Shown here piece by piece: positions 1-46,611 of a stretch of DNA of 64,000 nt. Numbering within the stretch: position 1 is the first letter of the stretch; each line of letters starts with the position of its first letter. The DNA is taken from assembly GCA_009760885.1 (NCBI GenBank), contig CM019693.1, positions 46,940,751-47,004,750 of the forward strand. Reading direction: 5' to 3'. The position numbers were made by a program, and so were the translations under genes. The notes below the pieces were generated by a model that was not told the origin of the DNA, did no database searches, and worked only from the letters and a program-made list of their open reading frames with translations. Origin of the DNA: Achatina immaculata. Lineage: Eukaryota > Mollusca > Gastropoda > Stylommatophora > Achatinidae.

Positions 1-119
1 AATAGAGGGCTCACCTGGGCAAGAGCAGAAAAAAAGGCGAAAGACAGGCATTTGTGGAAAACCCTTGCGGAAGCCCCATGTGCCCTAGGCACTTAAGGTT
101 CAGAGAGAGAGAGAGAGAC
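1..119 (+). mobile_element. LINE-A, 3' end fragment (cut by window edge)
   Basis: The sequence encodes the last residues of the LINE-A C-terminal domain (WARAEKKAKDRHLWKTLAEAP, then a stop) and ends in ACTTAAGGTTCAG followed by a short (GA)n tract. The same 3' end occurs at 6236, 15934 (- strand) and 30243. The 5' part lies outside the window. The tail followed by a dinucleotide repeat is typical of RTE-like LINEs. Confidence 0.85.
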
Positions 120-285
120 TCCTTTAAACAATTTTTTTTTTTTAGTATTCATGTGAATCTATACTTTATCTCCTCTCTCTATTTCTTCGTCCTGTATGTT
201 TTTGTATGATTAAGGCTCACGCCGAAACGTCACAACTTTGTAATCGTTAAGTAATAAAGCTGCTCCTACTTTTTTCCGATTTTAT
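120..285 (+). mobile_element. Penelope-like element, 3' terminal fragment
   Basis: This untranslated segment contains GGCTCACGCCGAAACGTCACA and ends in TAATAAAGCTGCTCCTACTTTTTTCC. It matches the end downstream of the GIY-YIG ORF at 10560-10712. No coding part is present, so it is a heavily 5'-truncated copy. It sits directly behind the LINE-A tail and abuts LINE-X. Confidence 0.8.
207..231 (+). ncRNA. Hammerhead-ribozyme-like motif in Penelope terminus
   Basis: TGATTAA is followed by hairpin GGC-TCAC-GCC, then GAAAC and GUC. UUGU just before and ACAA just after can pair as stem I. The order matches a type I hammerhead with a minimal, palindromic stem III (ACGU). Two core positions (C3, G8) deviate and one extra A is present, so activity is doubtful. 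Hammerheads are known in Penelope-like elements; the assignment here is inference. Confidence 0.4.
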
Positions 286-1163
286 ACATTCTAGAATTTT
301 ATGTTCATGAACATTTTCTATTGCCTTAGTCCTAGCACAAAGCTGTAGTGAAGTTTTTGTTGTATTCTGCAGTTTCTGTCTTGTAGTGATGAGCATGGAT
401 TTTATTTTGTTGGTATTTATCAACATATCATTTTTATTACTCCATTTAATCAAACTGTTTATATCATTTTGGATCGTTGTCTGTAGTTTATTGATGTCAT
501 AGTCACTATTGTAAACAGCACAGTCATCAGTAAAAAGATTACATGAAGAGAACTTTAAATGTAGTGATAATTCGTTAATGTAGATAGCAAAGGGAAGAGG
601 TCCAAGAACCGAGCCTTGAGGAATACCAGTATCAACCACAGAAGAGCCAGATATTTTGTTTCTAAAGCAAACTACTTGTTTTCTACCTGAGAGAAAAGAT
701 GTAATAAATTTTGTTATGTCAGGGTGTAATCTTCCAGCTTTTTTGCAAGAATTTCATGATCATTCATGTCGAAGACTTTCTTGAAATCAGCAAAGACAGC
801 ACCACACAATTTGTCATCATTTATATTAGACAGCCAGCTTTCTGTCATTTTAGTTAATGCTGTGTGGCAGGAGTAATTTGGTCTAAAACCTAATTGGCTG
901 TCTATACGTAGATTGTTTTCTTGCTTGTGGAGTAGTGTTAACTTTTGTATATGTTTTTCAAGAGGTTTAGATAATGATGACAGAATGGATATGGGTCTAT
1001 AGTTTGAGAGCTCACTAGTCTGTCCAAGTTTAAAAAGAGGAAACACTTTGGCGAGTTTAAAAGTGTCATGGAAATAATGTTTGTCAATGCACAAATTGTA
1101 CGAGTGGAAGTCACTAAGTAACTCGCAAATGCCTGTTACAAAAAAAAAAAAAACAAAAAACAA
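286..1163 (-). pseudogene. LINE-X reverse transcriptase remnant (C-terminal piece of split element)
   Basis: Two open stretches on the - strand (1163-714 and 639-247) together cover RT motifs. AKVFPLFK and SNYRPISILSSLSKPLEKH mark the N-terminal RT, LGFRPNYSCHTALTKM follows, then SGRKQVV (between the ORFs), GIPQGSVLGPLPFAIYIN, and LFTDDCAVY, where the usual FADD is FTDD. The type is CR1/Jockey-like. Stops, a frameshift and the altered catalytic motif show it is dead. Its missing N-terminal part appears to be the fragment at 6284-7141, the two pieces having been separated by later insertions. Confidence 0.75.
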
Positions 1164-1169
1164 AACTAA

Positions 1170-2470
1170 ATGCGACAGTAATTTGAAAACTTTTAATTAA
1201 AAAAAATTTTAACCGACACTATTCCCCTATTTCTCAACGTAATCGCCACTAGCATTGATACATGTGTCAAATCGTGTAGTCAGTGATGCAATACCCATGG
1301 CGTGAAAATCAGGAGTCCGATTTCTGAACCATTTTTTTTTTTTACTTCTGTTTCAACCTCTTCGTCACTCGAGAATATTCTTCCGCCAAGGTGGTTTTTC
1401 AATGGACCAAACAGGTGAAAATTTACAAATGACACTCATGTCCTATGTGGCAGCTATTTTAATCAACAACCCTCGCCACACACGTGGTAAAATTATCTAG
1501 CAAGCCCATGCAGGCATTAAAAAAACAGGTGAAAATCACTTGGAGCTAAGTCAGGACTTTAGGGTGGATGTTCAAGAACTTCCCAACCCAACTGGCTAAT
1601 TTTCTCTTGGGTTAACCAAGCCGTATGTGGTCTGGCATTGTCATGAAGAAGAAGCACACCTCTAGTCAGCAGACTAGGACGTTTTCTTCGAATTACATCC
1701 CTTATCATCGACAGAACTTCACAGTACGATACAGCATTCACTGTCACCATACTTCTGGAACTTGGTTAATAACACTCCTTGATAATCCCAGAACACTGTC
1801 AGCATAACCTTCCCCGCAGTAGGCGTGTTTTTGTTTTGTTTTGCGCATGGCGATGACGGGTGTTTCCGTTGCATTGAGGGACGTTTTGATTCGAGTTGGT
1901 AGTAGTGCACCCAAGATTCGACTCCAGTAATAATCCTTTGGAGCATGTCTTCACCTTCATATGCGTAATGACAGATATGCTGCAATGACAAACCAGATCG
2001 GTTCATTTTATGTTTATCATTCAGATCTCTGGTTACCCAACATGAGCAAACTTTCCGAAAATTCAGTTGCTCATGCATTATAATGTAGGCTTAGCCATGT
2101 GAACATCCGATTGCACTTGCTACACTGTCTATCGTTCCTCGTCTACAAGCTCTAATAATCTCATTCACACGTTGCACAGTCACTTCTGTTGCAATCTGAA
2201 GCGGACGGCCAAGTCGAACTTTGTCAACAATTTGGGTGCGTCCCTGAGAAAATTCTTTTACCCAGTTATAGACCGCTTTAAACATTTTTCAGCATAAAAT
2301 GTAACAATTTCCTTACGAATGTCATCAACTGAATGTCCTTTAGCCCACAAAAATCGCACTACACTTCTCTGTTCTTCTTTGGTACACACTAGCAGTTGGG
2401 TAGCCATTTTGTTATTGCTTTGCTTTGCGCACGTAGCTTCCAGCGCCCCCTACATACAACTGTTATAAAG
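1170..2470 (-). mobile_element. Mariner-family DNA transposon (inactivated)
   Basis: The - strand encodes a mariner transposase in pieces. The start MATQLLVCTKEEQRS is at 2407, followed by NWVKEFSQGR and RLGRPLQIATE in the helix-turn-helix region. LTVFWDYQGVLL and LLLHDNARPHTA carry catalytic aspartates, and the C-terminus CINASGDYVEK ends with a stop at 1227-1229. Full mariner transposase length is about 350 codons, which the 1.18-kb span fits. At least three frameshifts or stops break it. Clear terminal inverted repeats were not found, so the borders are approximate. Confidence 0.85.
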
Positions 2471-2491
2471 TTGGATGATGGTACTATCTAA

Positions 2492-2493
<2 letters not shown>

Positions 2494-2550
<57 letters not shown>
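2494..2550. repeat. (TA)n microsatellite
   Basis: An uninterrupted TA run directly adjoins the ATTC tail of LINE-B. Similar runs lie at 5935-5960 and 6236-6283, so LINE-B and a LINE-A fragment appear to sit within one TA tract. Confidence 0.9.
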
Positions 2551-2554
<4 letters not shown>

Positions 2555-5500
2555 TTCATTCATTCCTTTGCATGTCCCTTGCGGAACTTTGCCTCCCAAA
2601 CAGCACTCCTGTAGGCCTCTCGGTTGTGAGCAAGATGGCCTGCTGCTGCTGCATCCATTTCCAGATCATCAACGATGTCTTGCAGCCATCTTCGTTTCGG
2701 TCTTCCTCTTTTTCTTTTTCCCATTATGTATCCTTCCAATACGGTCTTCTCTAAATTATCATGACGTTTAATGTGGCCAAAATATTTAAGTTTTCTCTCT
2801 TTAATCCTCTTTACTAGCCAGCCTTCTTCAATATTAAGATCTTGTAGTATAGATATATTTGTTCTTTTTTGTGTCCACGATATTTGGAGAACTCTTCTAT
2901 AGCATTTACATTCAAAGGCATTTATGTGCTTCTCAGCTGTTTTGTTAAGTGTCCAGGTCTCACAGGCATATGTTGCGATAGGAAAGATGCATGCCCTTAA
3001 AAATCTTATTTTTGTGGTTCTGTCTGCTCCTCTCCACAGATTCTTTATTTGTTTTACTTTCTGAAGAGCAATAGATGTCCTCCTTTTAATTTCCCTCATT
3101 GTATCTCCATTATTAGTTAGTAGTGATCCAAGATATTCAAAACTCTCCACTTCTTCCAGTTTTTCCTCATTGATACATATTTCAGTTGCCTTGTTTGTTT
3201 TGTCAGTTGTCATCACTTTAGTTTTCTTTGCATTAAGATAGAGGTTCTGCTCTTCGCTGTTCTTGCGGACTGACATAATTAGTTTTTCCATTCCTTCTTG
3301 TGTTGTGGACAGCAATACTGTGTCATCAGCATATCTAATCTCTGGTATTTCATAACCTCCAACTGTTATGGCATCGTAATATTCTTTGTCTACATCTTCT
3401 CTAACATTCCTCATTATATTTTCAGTATACAAGTTAAATAAGTAGGGTGACAATATGCACCCCTGACGGACCCCTTGTTTTATGTCAAACCAACTTGTTG
3501 TTTCACCATTTATTCTTACTGCTGCTTGTTGGTCTAAATACAGCAGTGATGTTAATTGTATCAAATGTGTTGGAAATCCCATTTTTTCCATTATTTCCCA
3601 AAGTTTCTGGTGTTGTACACAATCAAATGCCTTTGAGTAGTCTATAAAGGATAAATATAGATTCACATTAAACTCCCTGCATTTCTCTATTATTAATCTT
3701 AGATTGAATATATGATCTCTTGATCCTCTTCCTTGCCTGAAGCCAGCTTGGACCATATTGACTTCTTCTTCTATTTTCTTTCGAAGTCTACCCATTATGA
3801 TTTTTAACAGAATTTTACTGGCATGACTAATCAGGGCAACAGTTCTGTAGTTGGTGCATAATTTCAGGTTACCCTTTTTTGGCAGTGGTATGAATACAGT
3901 TCTTTTCCATTCTTTTGGCCAAATACCTGAATGCCATATCTTTTTACATAGTGCATGACAGATTGTTGCACACTCCTTTCCTCCTGCTTTAATAAATTCA
4001 GCGGTTATCTCATCACATCCTGCTGAGTTACCATTTTTCAGACTCTTTATTGCCCATAAAACTTCTTCCATTGTCGGCTCGGGTTCTTTCTCCTCCAATA
4101 ATAATTCACACTGTTGATTTCTGCTTCCACAGTCGGTTGTTTCATACATTCTTTTGCAATATTCCTTCCATCTTTCCAGAATTTCCTCTGTCTCTGTCAG
4201 GGCATTCCCCATCTCATCACAAATTACATTTAGCTTAGGTGTGACATTTCTCGTCAATGTCTTCATTTCTTTAAACATTTCACTATCTCTTCCACACCTC
4301 TGATGTTCTTCTATTCTTTCAAAACAATCTTGTATGTATTGTTTTTTGTCTTTTCTTATGTTTCTTCGTACTTCTTTTGTTAAAGTTTTATATTTATCTT
4401 TGTTGTTGTTTGTCACTCTCCATTGCGTCTTCATTTCTCTACATTGTTTTATCAGTTCTAGTGTACCTGCTGTGATCCATCTATTCTTTGTGTTTTCTTT
4501 ACTGGAACCATGTCTTTAGCTGTTGTTACTAAGATATCTTTGGCCTGCGTAGCCAATTCATCTGGTGTCATCTCTTCCTGTACAGCCATCAGGATTTCGA
4601 AACGGTTCTTCACTTCTATACCGTATTGTTCTGGTATATTTGTAAGGTCAAAGCGGAGTGGTCTTGATCCCATAACTATCTTTTTTATCTTTATCTTCAT
4701 GTCTGCTATTAATAACTCATGGTCCGTGTCACAATAAGCACCTGGTAAAGTTTTTGCTGATGTTATGCTTGACCTTCACCTTCTCTGCACTAAAATGTAA
4801 TCTATTTGATTCCTGGTTTTCCCATCAGGTGATGTCCATGTGTAAAGTCTTCTTGGATGTTGTTTAAAAAGTGTGTTAGCGATCATTAGCTCATTTTCCA
4901 TACAAAACGCCATTAGATTGTCACCTGCCTCATTTCTGTGTCCTATGCTAAATTTCCCTACAACATGTCCTTCGTCTTCTGCTCTTTCTGTACCAATTTT
5001 TGCATTAAAATCACCCATTATAAATACAATATCATTTTTCCGTACCTGGTCCATTGTCGTCTGCAGTGTGTTATAAAATGTTCTACTTCATCTTCTTCTG
5101 CTGCTGATGTAGGTGCATATACCTGGATGACTGTTACATTTCTAGGAATGCCCTTAAGTCTGATTGTTAGGATTCTATCACTTACTGGATTGTAGCCTAG
5201 TAATGCTTTTGATGTTGATTTGTCCAAATAAAAAGCCACTCCATTCTTTCCTCCTACTTCTCCGCCAGAATATATAAATATATTCATTCTCGCTCTTAAA
5301 GTGTCCTGATCCTTTCCATCGATGTTCGCAGATTCCCAAAATGTGTATCCGCGTTCTTTTCATCTCGTCACTTATTACTTGATATTTTCCCTCATACATA
5401 CTTCTTACATTCCATGTTCCTACTCTTATTTTTCTTTTTAGTTTGATACAGGGGTTTTCCTTGGTAACACCGTCAGGATTTTGTCCGTCATCACAATTAC

Positions 5501-5924
5501 TAGTACCGACCTCTGCCTCACACTCTTCCCCAGTGTTAAAATTAGATCTATCTGGCCTGGGGGACTCACCACCAGATCTTTTGCCTATTTGACTTTCCAT
5601 GATTGCTGCTTGGGTTTCTTGGTATGTTTCCAGAAGGTAGTTTACCATTGCTTTCCTTCCGGGCAGTGACTGTACTAGTCAGTGATCGTAGCCATTGTCC
5701 CTACATTGAGATCATCTGCCTACCATCATAGAATGGTGACCATAACCAACATTATCTGTCAGCTGCTCTCCCATTCCATCCACCACCTGCTCCCATGGCT
5801 TCACGTCACCCTGATCGGGGGGCTATACGGGTACTCCACCTTGCCCAAGGGTGTCCCGTAGACTGACGGAGGTAAGGAGGTGTCTTACTTCTCCTTTGAT
5901 AGGGGATACCCCTACCCCGCTAAC

Positions 5925-5925
<1 letters not shown>
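2551..5925 (-). mobile_element. LINE-B, RTE/BovB-like retrotransposon, nearly full length
   Basis: On the - strand this holds a 5' leader (5925-5650), an APE-type endonuclease in broken frames (5650-4700) and a long RT ORF. It ends in CATGCAAAGGAATGAATGAATGAA, the ATTC-type 3' tail typical of RTE elements. Endonuclease motifs seen are GTWNVRSM, GDFNAKIG, RNQIDYIL and, in place of SDH, TDHELL. The endonuclease is split over three or four frames, so the copy cannot make a complete protein. Shorter copies are at 38493, 49950 and 56275. Confidence 0.88.
2560..4434 (-). CDS. LINE-B reverse transcriptase ORF (624 codons)
   Basis: This encodes the RT and C-terminal domains of an RTE/BovB-type LINE. 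FIPLPKKGN leads into the fingers and QAGFRQGRGSRDHIFNLR lies in RT motif 2. FIDYSKAFDCV contains the first catalytic aspartate, and GVRQGCILSPYLFNLYTENI is the palm motif. RYADDTVLLS, with YADD near residue 368, supplies the other aspartates. The C-terminal part has YACETWTLNK and GHIKRHDNL, a pattern shared with BovB. The ORF is intact, but the upstream endonuclease frames are broken. The true start is unknown because the element probably encoded one polyprotein. Cellular role: target-primed reverse transcription, here probably inactive. Confidence 0.85.
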   Translation of the reverse strand: MKTQWRVTNNNKDKYKTLTKEVRRNIRKDKKQYIQDCFERIEEHQRCGRDSEMFKEMKTLTRNVTPKLNVICDEMGNALTETEEILERWKEYCKRMYETTDCGSRNQQCELLLEEKEPEPTMEEVLWAIKSLKNGNSAGCDEITAEFIKAGGKECATICHALCKKIWHSGIWPKEWKRTVFIPLPKKGNLKLCTNYRTVALISHASKILLKIIMGRLRKKIEEEVNMVQAGFRQGRGSRDHIFNLRLIIEKCREFNVNLYLSFIDYSKAFDCVQHQKLWEIMEKMGFPTHLIQLTSLLYLDQQAAVRINGETTSWFDIKQGVRQGCILSPYLFNLYTENIMRNVREDVDKEYYDAITVGGYEIPEIRYADDTVLLSTTQEGMEKLIMSVRKNSEEQNLYLNAKKTKVMTTDKTNKATEICINEEKLEEVESFEYLGSLLTNNGDTMREIKRRTSIALQKVKQIKNLWRGADRTTKIRFLRACIFPIATYACETWTLNKTAEKHINAFECKCYRRVLQISWTQKRTNISILQDLNIEEGWLVKRIKERKLKYFGHIKRHDNLEKTVLEGYIMGKRKRGRPKRRWLQDIVDDLEMDAAAAGHLAHNREAYRSAVWEAKFRKGHAKE

Positions 5926-5934
<9 letters not shown>

Positions 5935-5960
<26 letters not shown>
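5935..5960. repeat. (TA)n microsatellite
   Basis: This TA tract lies between the 5' end of LINE-B and the truncated LINE-A fragment, preceded by a short CA run. Confidence 0.85.
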
Positions 5961-5965
<5 letters not shown>

Positions 5966-6235
5966 CCACTGACAACAATTATTGAGGAAAGACGCTGGCG
6001 ATGGTTGGGACATGTGCTCCGAATGACTGACAACTCACTACCAAAAATAGCACTAAGATGGACACCACAGGGGAGCAGAAGTAAGGGTAGACCAAAAGAG
6101 ACATGGAGAAGAACAACAGAAAGGATGTTGAGCAATAGAGGGCTCACCTGGGCAAGAGCAGAAAAAAAGGCGAAGGACAGGCATTTGTGGAAAACCCTTG
6201 CGGAAGCCCCATGTGCCCTGGGCACTTAAGGTTCA
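5961..6235 (+). mobile_element. LINE-A 3' fragment
   Basis: The open frame encodes MKPLTTIIEERRWRWLGHVL and continues to KTLAEAPCALGT and a stop. This is the C-terminal post-RT region of LINE-A. It is 5'-truncated exactly at the TA tract and followed by another TA run after GGTTCAG. It differs by few bases from the copies at 29380-30243 and 15934-16295. Confidence 0.88.
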
Positions 6236-6236
6236 G

Positions 6237-6268
<32 letters not shown>

Positions 6269-6283
6269 AACTAATTATATATA
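6236..6283. repeat. (TA)n microsatellite
   Basis: An imperfect TA tract serves as the tail of the LINE-A fragment and borders LINE-X. Confidence 0.85.
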
Positions 6284-7141
6284 AACTGGCGCAGCATCGT
6301 AGCGTAGTATCTTGTTACTAATGTCATCACATCCTGCTGAGTTAGTGTTTTTTAAAGACCCGATGTAGTTATAAACCTCACCGACTTTGAGGAAAGGAAT
6401 ATTTAGTTTTAGCTTTACACATTTACTGTCACTGTAAGTTTTCAACACACTCAGGTCACAATTAGGGGTCGGTAATGAAGATTTTAGAATACTAATTTCT
6501 TCCGTAAAATGTTCACTGAAGTTAGTGCAAGTATGTTCACCATTAAGTGTTTGTCAGTCAGATTGTTTCCTTTTATTTACAAAATAATTAATCGCTCTCC
6601 AAACTGATTTACTATTAGTTTTGTCTTTCACTAAATTTCTGAAGTAATTTTTCTTTTCCTGCCTAATTAAATACTGCACCTTATTCCCAAGTGAACAATA
6701 GCTATTGAAATATTTGCTTTTATGAGCTTCATCCCATTTCCTCATGAGTTGAAAGATATCAGGAGTTATCCATGGGGATTTTGTTATGTGTTTTACTCTC
6801 ATTTCTTTGATGGGGACATGCTTGTCAAACATATTTCGAAATATCTTGATTCATATTTCGATAGCCTCATCTGGATTGGTTAACTGGTTAATGTATGTAA
6901 GAGGCGAAGCTTTTAGATCAGTTAAAAATAATTCCAAGTTAAAGTTTTTAAAGTTCCTATATTTGATGCTGGTATGTTTGTGTTTAGGCATTTTATACCC
7001 TTGATGTGACCACGTACAGCAGACCAGGTAGTGATCACTCAGCGACACATGAGGGACAGTACATTCAGTAATGGGAAGCAGAACAACAGGCAGTGAACTC
7101 ATGTGACATATTGTGCTACTGAAGACGAAGTAATATCGCAT
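6284..7141 (-). pseudogene. LINE-X endonuclease end and linker remnant
   Basis: The - strand encodes SLSDHYLVCCTW (the SDH motif closing an APE endonuclease), then linker KSPWITPDIFQLMRKWDEA and RQEKKNYFRNLVKD. It reaches NTNSAGCDDISNKIL, the lead-in to a reverse transcriptase, and stops there at the TA tract. The RT that should follow begins at 1163. The reading frames are interrupted. Confidence 0.72.
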
Positions 7142-7385
7142 TATCTAACTTTTTAAAAAAACGAAGACTTCGTTCTTCATTTTCTTTCATTGATTTCTTT
7201 CTCTTTTAAAAGTGTCAAAATTCTTCAAATTTCTTCATGCCTTCATGTCTTGAAGGACACATTGGATCACAGATTTAGAACCGCTGTTGTACAGAATTAT
7301 TATTGCCTGCAAGCACACTGTAGCCTCATTTCATAAATAGCCGTATGAATATACTGACACTCTTATGACTATGATATATTTACAG
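7142..7385. other. Intronic or upstream sequence, no feature recognised
   Basis: AT-rich unique sequence runs up to the splice acceptor TATATTTACAG of the first MMP exon in the window. No repeat or coding similarity was recognised. Confidence 0.5.
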
Positions 7386-43392
<36,007 letters not shown>

Positions 43393-43900
43393 ACCAGGAC
43401 AAAATATACATTACAAGACACAGACTTTGTTTGTTCAGTGTTAGAGTCTTTTTTTTTATCAGTTTTGATAATAGCAGATGTCAGAGTGGATTATATATAC
43501 TTAGAATATGTAATTAACAACATGTTGTATGCAACAGACTGACAAATTACAGTGTAAATAAGTACAAATTGTACATAGCAAGAAACAGAAATGACCAGAC
43601 ACAAGCATAACAGACACATGTCTGTGTAACTAATCAGACTTTTTAACACAATAGATATAAAAATTTAGATAATCAGAATTTTCAGTATGACACCAGACAA
43701 AAGATTGTATAGATTATAAGATGTTTAAATATAATGAACTGGTTAGATTAGCAAACAAAAAATACCCTTGGACAGACCTTTGCAAATAAATAGATTTTAT
43801 GTGTGAATAACTTTGCAAATAAGAAGATTTTATGTGTAGAAGCAAATGTATAACTGTGTACAGAAAAGACTGTTAGACACAACAGTTAATAAAGAATTTT
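43393..43900 (+). promoter_or_regulatory. MMP 3' untranslated region with poly(A) signals
   Basis: AT-rich sequence after the stop has AATAAA at 43785-43790 and 43888-43893, suitable as polyadenylation signals. The exact cleavage site cannot be seen. Confidence 0.55.
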
Positions 43901-44044
43901 GTAAGTAAAGAAATGAAACAGGAAAGATTGGGGGAAAAAATTCATTATAAAATCAACATAGCAATAACAGTGTTTCGATATAGGTACCTTTGTGTAAGTG
44001 TTATTTTGTCATTGAATATTTGTTATGTGAGAAGGTTGTATAAG

Positions 44045-44365
44045 TAATACTTCTTTATAACTGACACATTTGATACATGAGAAAGTCTTATTGTGACACT
44101 GTCATTGAGACATTTCATACATGAGAAAGTTTTATTGTGACACTTTGTCATTGAGACATTTGACACATGAGAAAGTCTTATTGTAACACTGTGTCATTGA
44201 GACATTTCATACATGAGAAAGTCTTATTGTAACACTGTGTCATTGAGACATTTCATACATGAGAAAGTCTTATTGTAACACTGTGTCACTGAGACATTTC
44301 ATACATGAGAAAGTCTTATTGTGACACTGTGTCACTGAGACATTTGAGATATGAAAAAGTCTTAG
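44045..44365. repeat. About 44-bp repeat, 7 units
   Basis: Units of GAGACATTTCATACATGAGA then AAGTCTTATTGTGACACTGT. Downstream of the MMP gene. Confidence 0.85.
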
Positions 44366-44449
44366 AGTCAAATTTTGATTAAATACAAATTTTCAGAACT
44401 GATAAAAAGTTTCTGCACACTTAATTCTGAAACACGTGAGTAGATTTTG

Positions 44450-44630
44450 GGCATAAGTACATTTAAGACTAAATATAAATATACACAAAGCCACCGCAGT
44501 AAAGCTGTGAAAGAAAATGTTAAAACCATTTGAAACAAAAGCAGTAGTAGCTTTAATAATTAACAAGCACACAGTTGTAACATTTCATTACATTTTAATC
44601 ATACAAAAACATAAAGGACAAAGAAATAGT
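44450..44630 (-). mobile_element. Old Penelope 3' end remnant
   Basis: GCAGTAAAGCTGTGA, GTAGTAGCTTTAATAATTAA and AATCATACAAAAACATAAAG occur in the order of the Penelope terminus on the - strand, strongly diverged. Confidence 0.55.
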
Positions 44631-44987
44631 GTTGGAAGGCTGTGCATGGATTTTTCAGAATGATCGAGGTCAGTATGGTTTTCATTGCTTCAGTGTGTTA
44701 GTTAGATTCCTACGGCAGTTGGAACTCATCCAGATGGTTTGTGTGTACATTTGTTGATATCTTCATCTCAGTTTCCATTCTCATACTTCTATTTTGCAAC
44801 CATTCATATATATGTTTGGCTTCCCATTAAAACTTTTTGATGTTATTGCAAATTCTGACTTCTGTGATATTTGGACTCAATGAAGTGTGCCATTTGACAT
44901 TTATCATGGCTGAGTTATCACTCATGTTAGACTGGTCATGTTTATGAGACTAACAATGTAGTGGTTCTGTCAATGTTCGCCTGGGTT
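44631..44987. other. No feature recognised
   Basis: Unique AT-rich intergenic sequence. Confidence 0.4.
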
Positions 44988-45918
44988 GTCGTAGTATACA
45001 GTTACACACTGTATATCTATGTAACGTTTCTGAGTCTTAGTGTTGTTAGTATACAGTTACACACTGTATATCTGTGTAACGTTTCTGAGTCTTAGTGTTG
45101 TTAGTATACAGTTACACACTGTATATCTGTGTAACGTTTCTGAGTCTTAGTGTTGTTAGTATACAGTTACACTGTATATCTGTGTAACGTTTCTGAGTCT
45201 TAGTGTTGTTAGTATACAGTTACACACTGTATATCTGTGTAACGTTTCTGAGTCTTAGTGTTGTTAGTATACAGTTACACACTGTATATCTGTGTAACGT
45301 TTCTGAGTCTTAGTGTTGTTAGTATACAGTTACACACTGTATATCTGTGTAACGTTTCTGAGTCTTAGTGTGTTAGTATACAGTTACACACTGTATATCT
45401 ATGTAACGTTTCTGAGTCTTAGTGTTGTTAGTATACAGTTACACACTGTATATCTATGTAACGTTTCTGAGTCTTAGTGTTGTTAGTATACAGTTACACA
45501 CTGTATATCTATGTAACGTTTCTGAGTCTTAGTGTTGTTAGTATACAGTTACACACTGTATCTATGTAACGTTTCTGAGTCTTAGTGTTGTAGTATACAG
45601 TTACATGGTGTATATCTGTGTAATGTTTCTGAGTCTTAGTGTTGCAGTGTACAGTTACACGGTGTATATTTATATAACGTTTCTGAGTCTTAGTGTTGCA
45701 GTATACAGTTACACTGTGTATATCTATGTAACGTTTCTGAGTCTTAGTGTTGCAGTGTACAGTTACACGGTGTATATTTACGTAACGTTTCTGAGTCTTA
45801 GTGTTGCAGTATACAGTTACACGGTGTATATCTATGTAACGTTTCTGAGTCTTAGTGTTGCAGTATACAGTCACACGATGTATATCTATGTAACGTTTCT
45901 GAGTCTTAGTGTTGTAGT
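44988..45918. repeat. 55-bp minisatellite, about 17 units
   Basis: Units GTATACAGTTACACACTGTA then TATCTGTGTAACGTTTCTGA and GTCTTAGTGTTGTTA. The right third has TTGCAGT and ACACGGTGT variants. Each unit holds the inverted repeat TACAGT-TACACA-CTGTA, so the RNA or single strand could form a hairpin per unit. Long ORFs on both strands are a by-product of the repeat. Confidence 0.93.
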
Positions 45919-46085
45919 TAGCCAGTAACTGCTTAAAATAGTATAGTGTAGCATTCAAAGAAAGGAATACTACTTCACTAAATGGTATTCATCATTGGAA
46001 CTGTTATTTCACTTTACTTGAATCGTTATCTATCTTGTCTTCTGCATTTAAAAAAAATAAGAAAAGTAATCTCTGAATTACCATA

Positions 46086-46605
46086 TTCATCATCATCATC
46101 AGGTGCCGTGCCGACTGGCGTTAGCTATTATGCTTCTCCAGAGTACCCGATCCTTCATGCAGGCCATCAGTTCAGCTGGTGATCTCCTCTCACACCATCC
46201 TGTCAGACTGTCCAGTATCATTTCTCTTGGTCTTCCTCTTGATCTTCTTCCTTCTATTTTTCCTGTTGTTATAATATTTTCAATGCCCCCTCTTCTCATT
46301 GCATGTCCTATGAAAGTACATTGTCTCTCTCTTATCTTTTTGACAAGGTTTTTTGTCTCTCCAGCTCTTCTCATACATTCTTCATTAGTTATTTTTGCTG
46401 TCCAGGGGATTCGCAACATTCTTCTAATAAACCACATTTCTGCTGCTTCCAATGATTTTTGTGCAGACTTGCCTATTGTCCATGATTCACTTCCATATAA
46501 CAAGATAGGTTCAATATAGCATTTTAGGACTCGTTTTCTAACATTCATTGATAAAGATGTGTTAGCTAATATGTTTATCATTCTCTGAAATGCAGTCTTA
46601 TTACC
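46086..46605 (-). mobile_element. LINE-E 3' fragment (ORF of 160 codons)
   Basis: The - strand ORF 46581-46099 starts MINILANTSLSMNVRKRVLK and includes LLYGSESWTIGKSAQ, EAAEMWFIRRMLRIPW and GHAMRRGGIENIITTGK, ending ASRHGT. A GAT-type tail follows. This is the post-RT region of a LINE, open but 5'-truncated. Confidence 0.82.
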
Positions 46606-46611
46606 ATATTA

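Noticed and set aside
5920..6225. Reverse-strand ORF of about 100 codons with hydrophobic stretch (also 15955-16338 and 29816-30220)
   Set aside because: It is the antisense of the LINE-A C-terminal coding region in all three copies.
45509..45958. ORF with repeated NTKTQKRYIDIHRVTVYC as a repeat protein
   Set aside because: A by-product of the 55-bp array on the reverse strand; the opposite strand is equally open.
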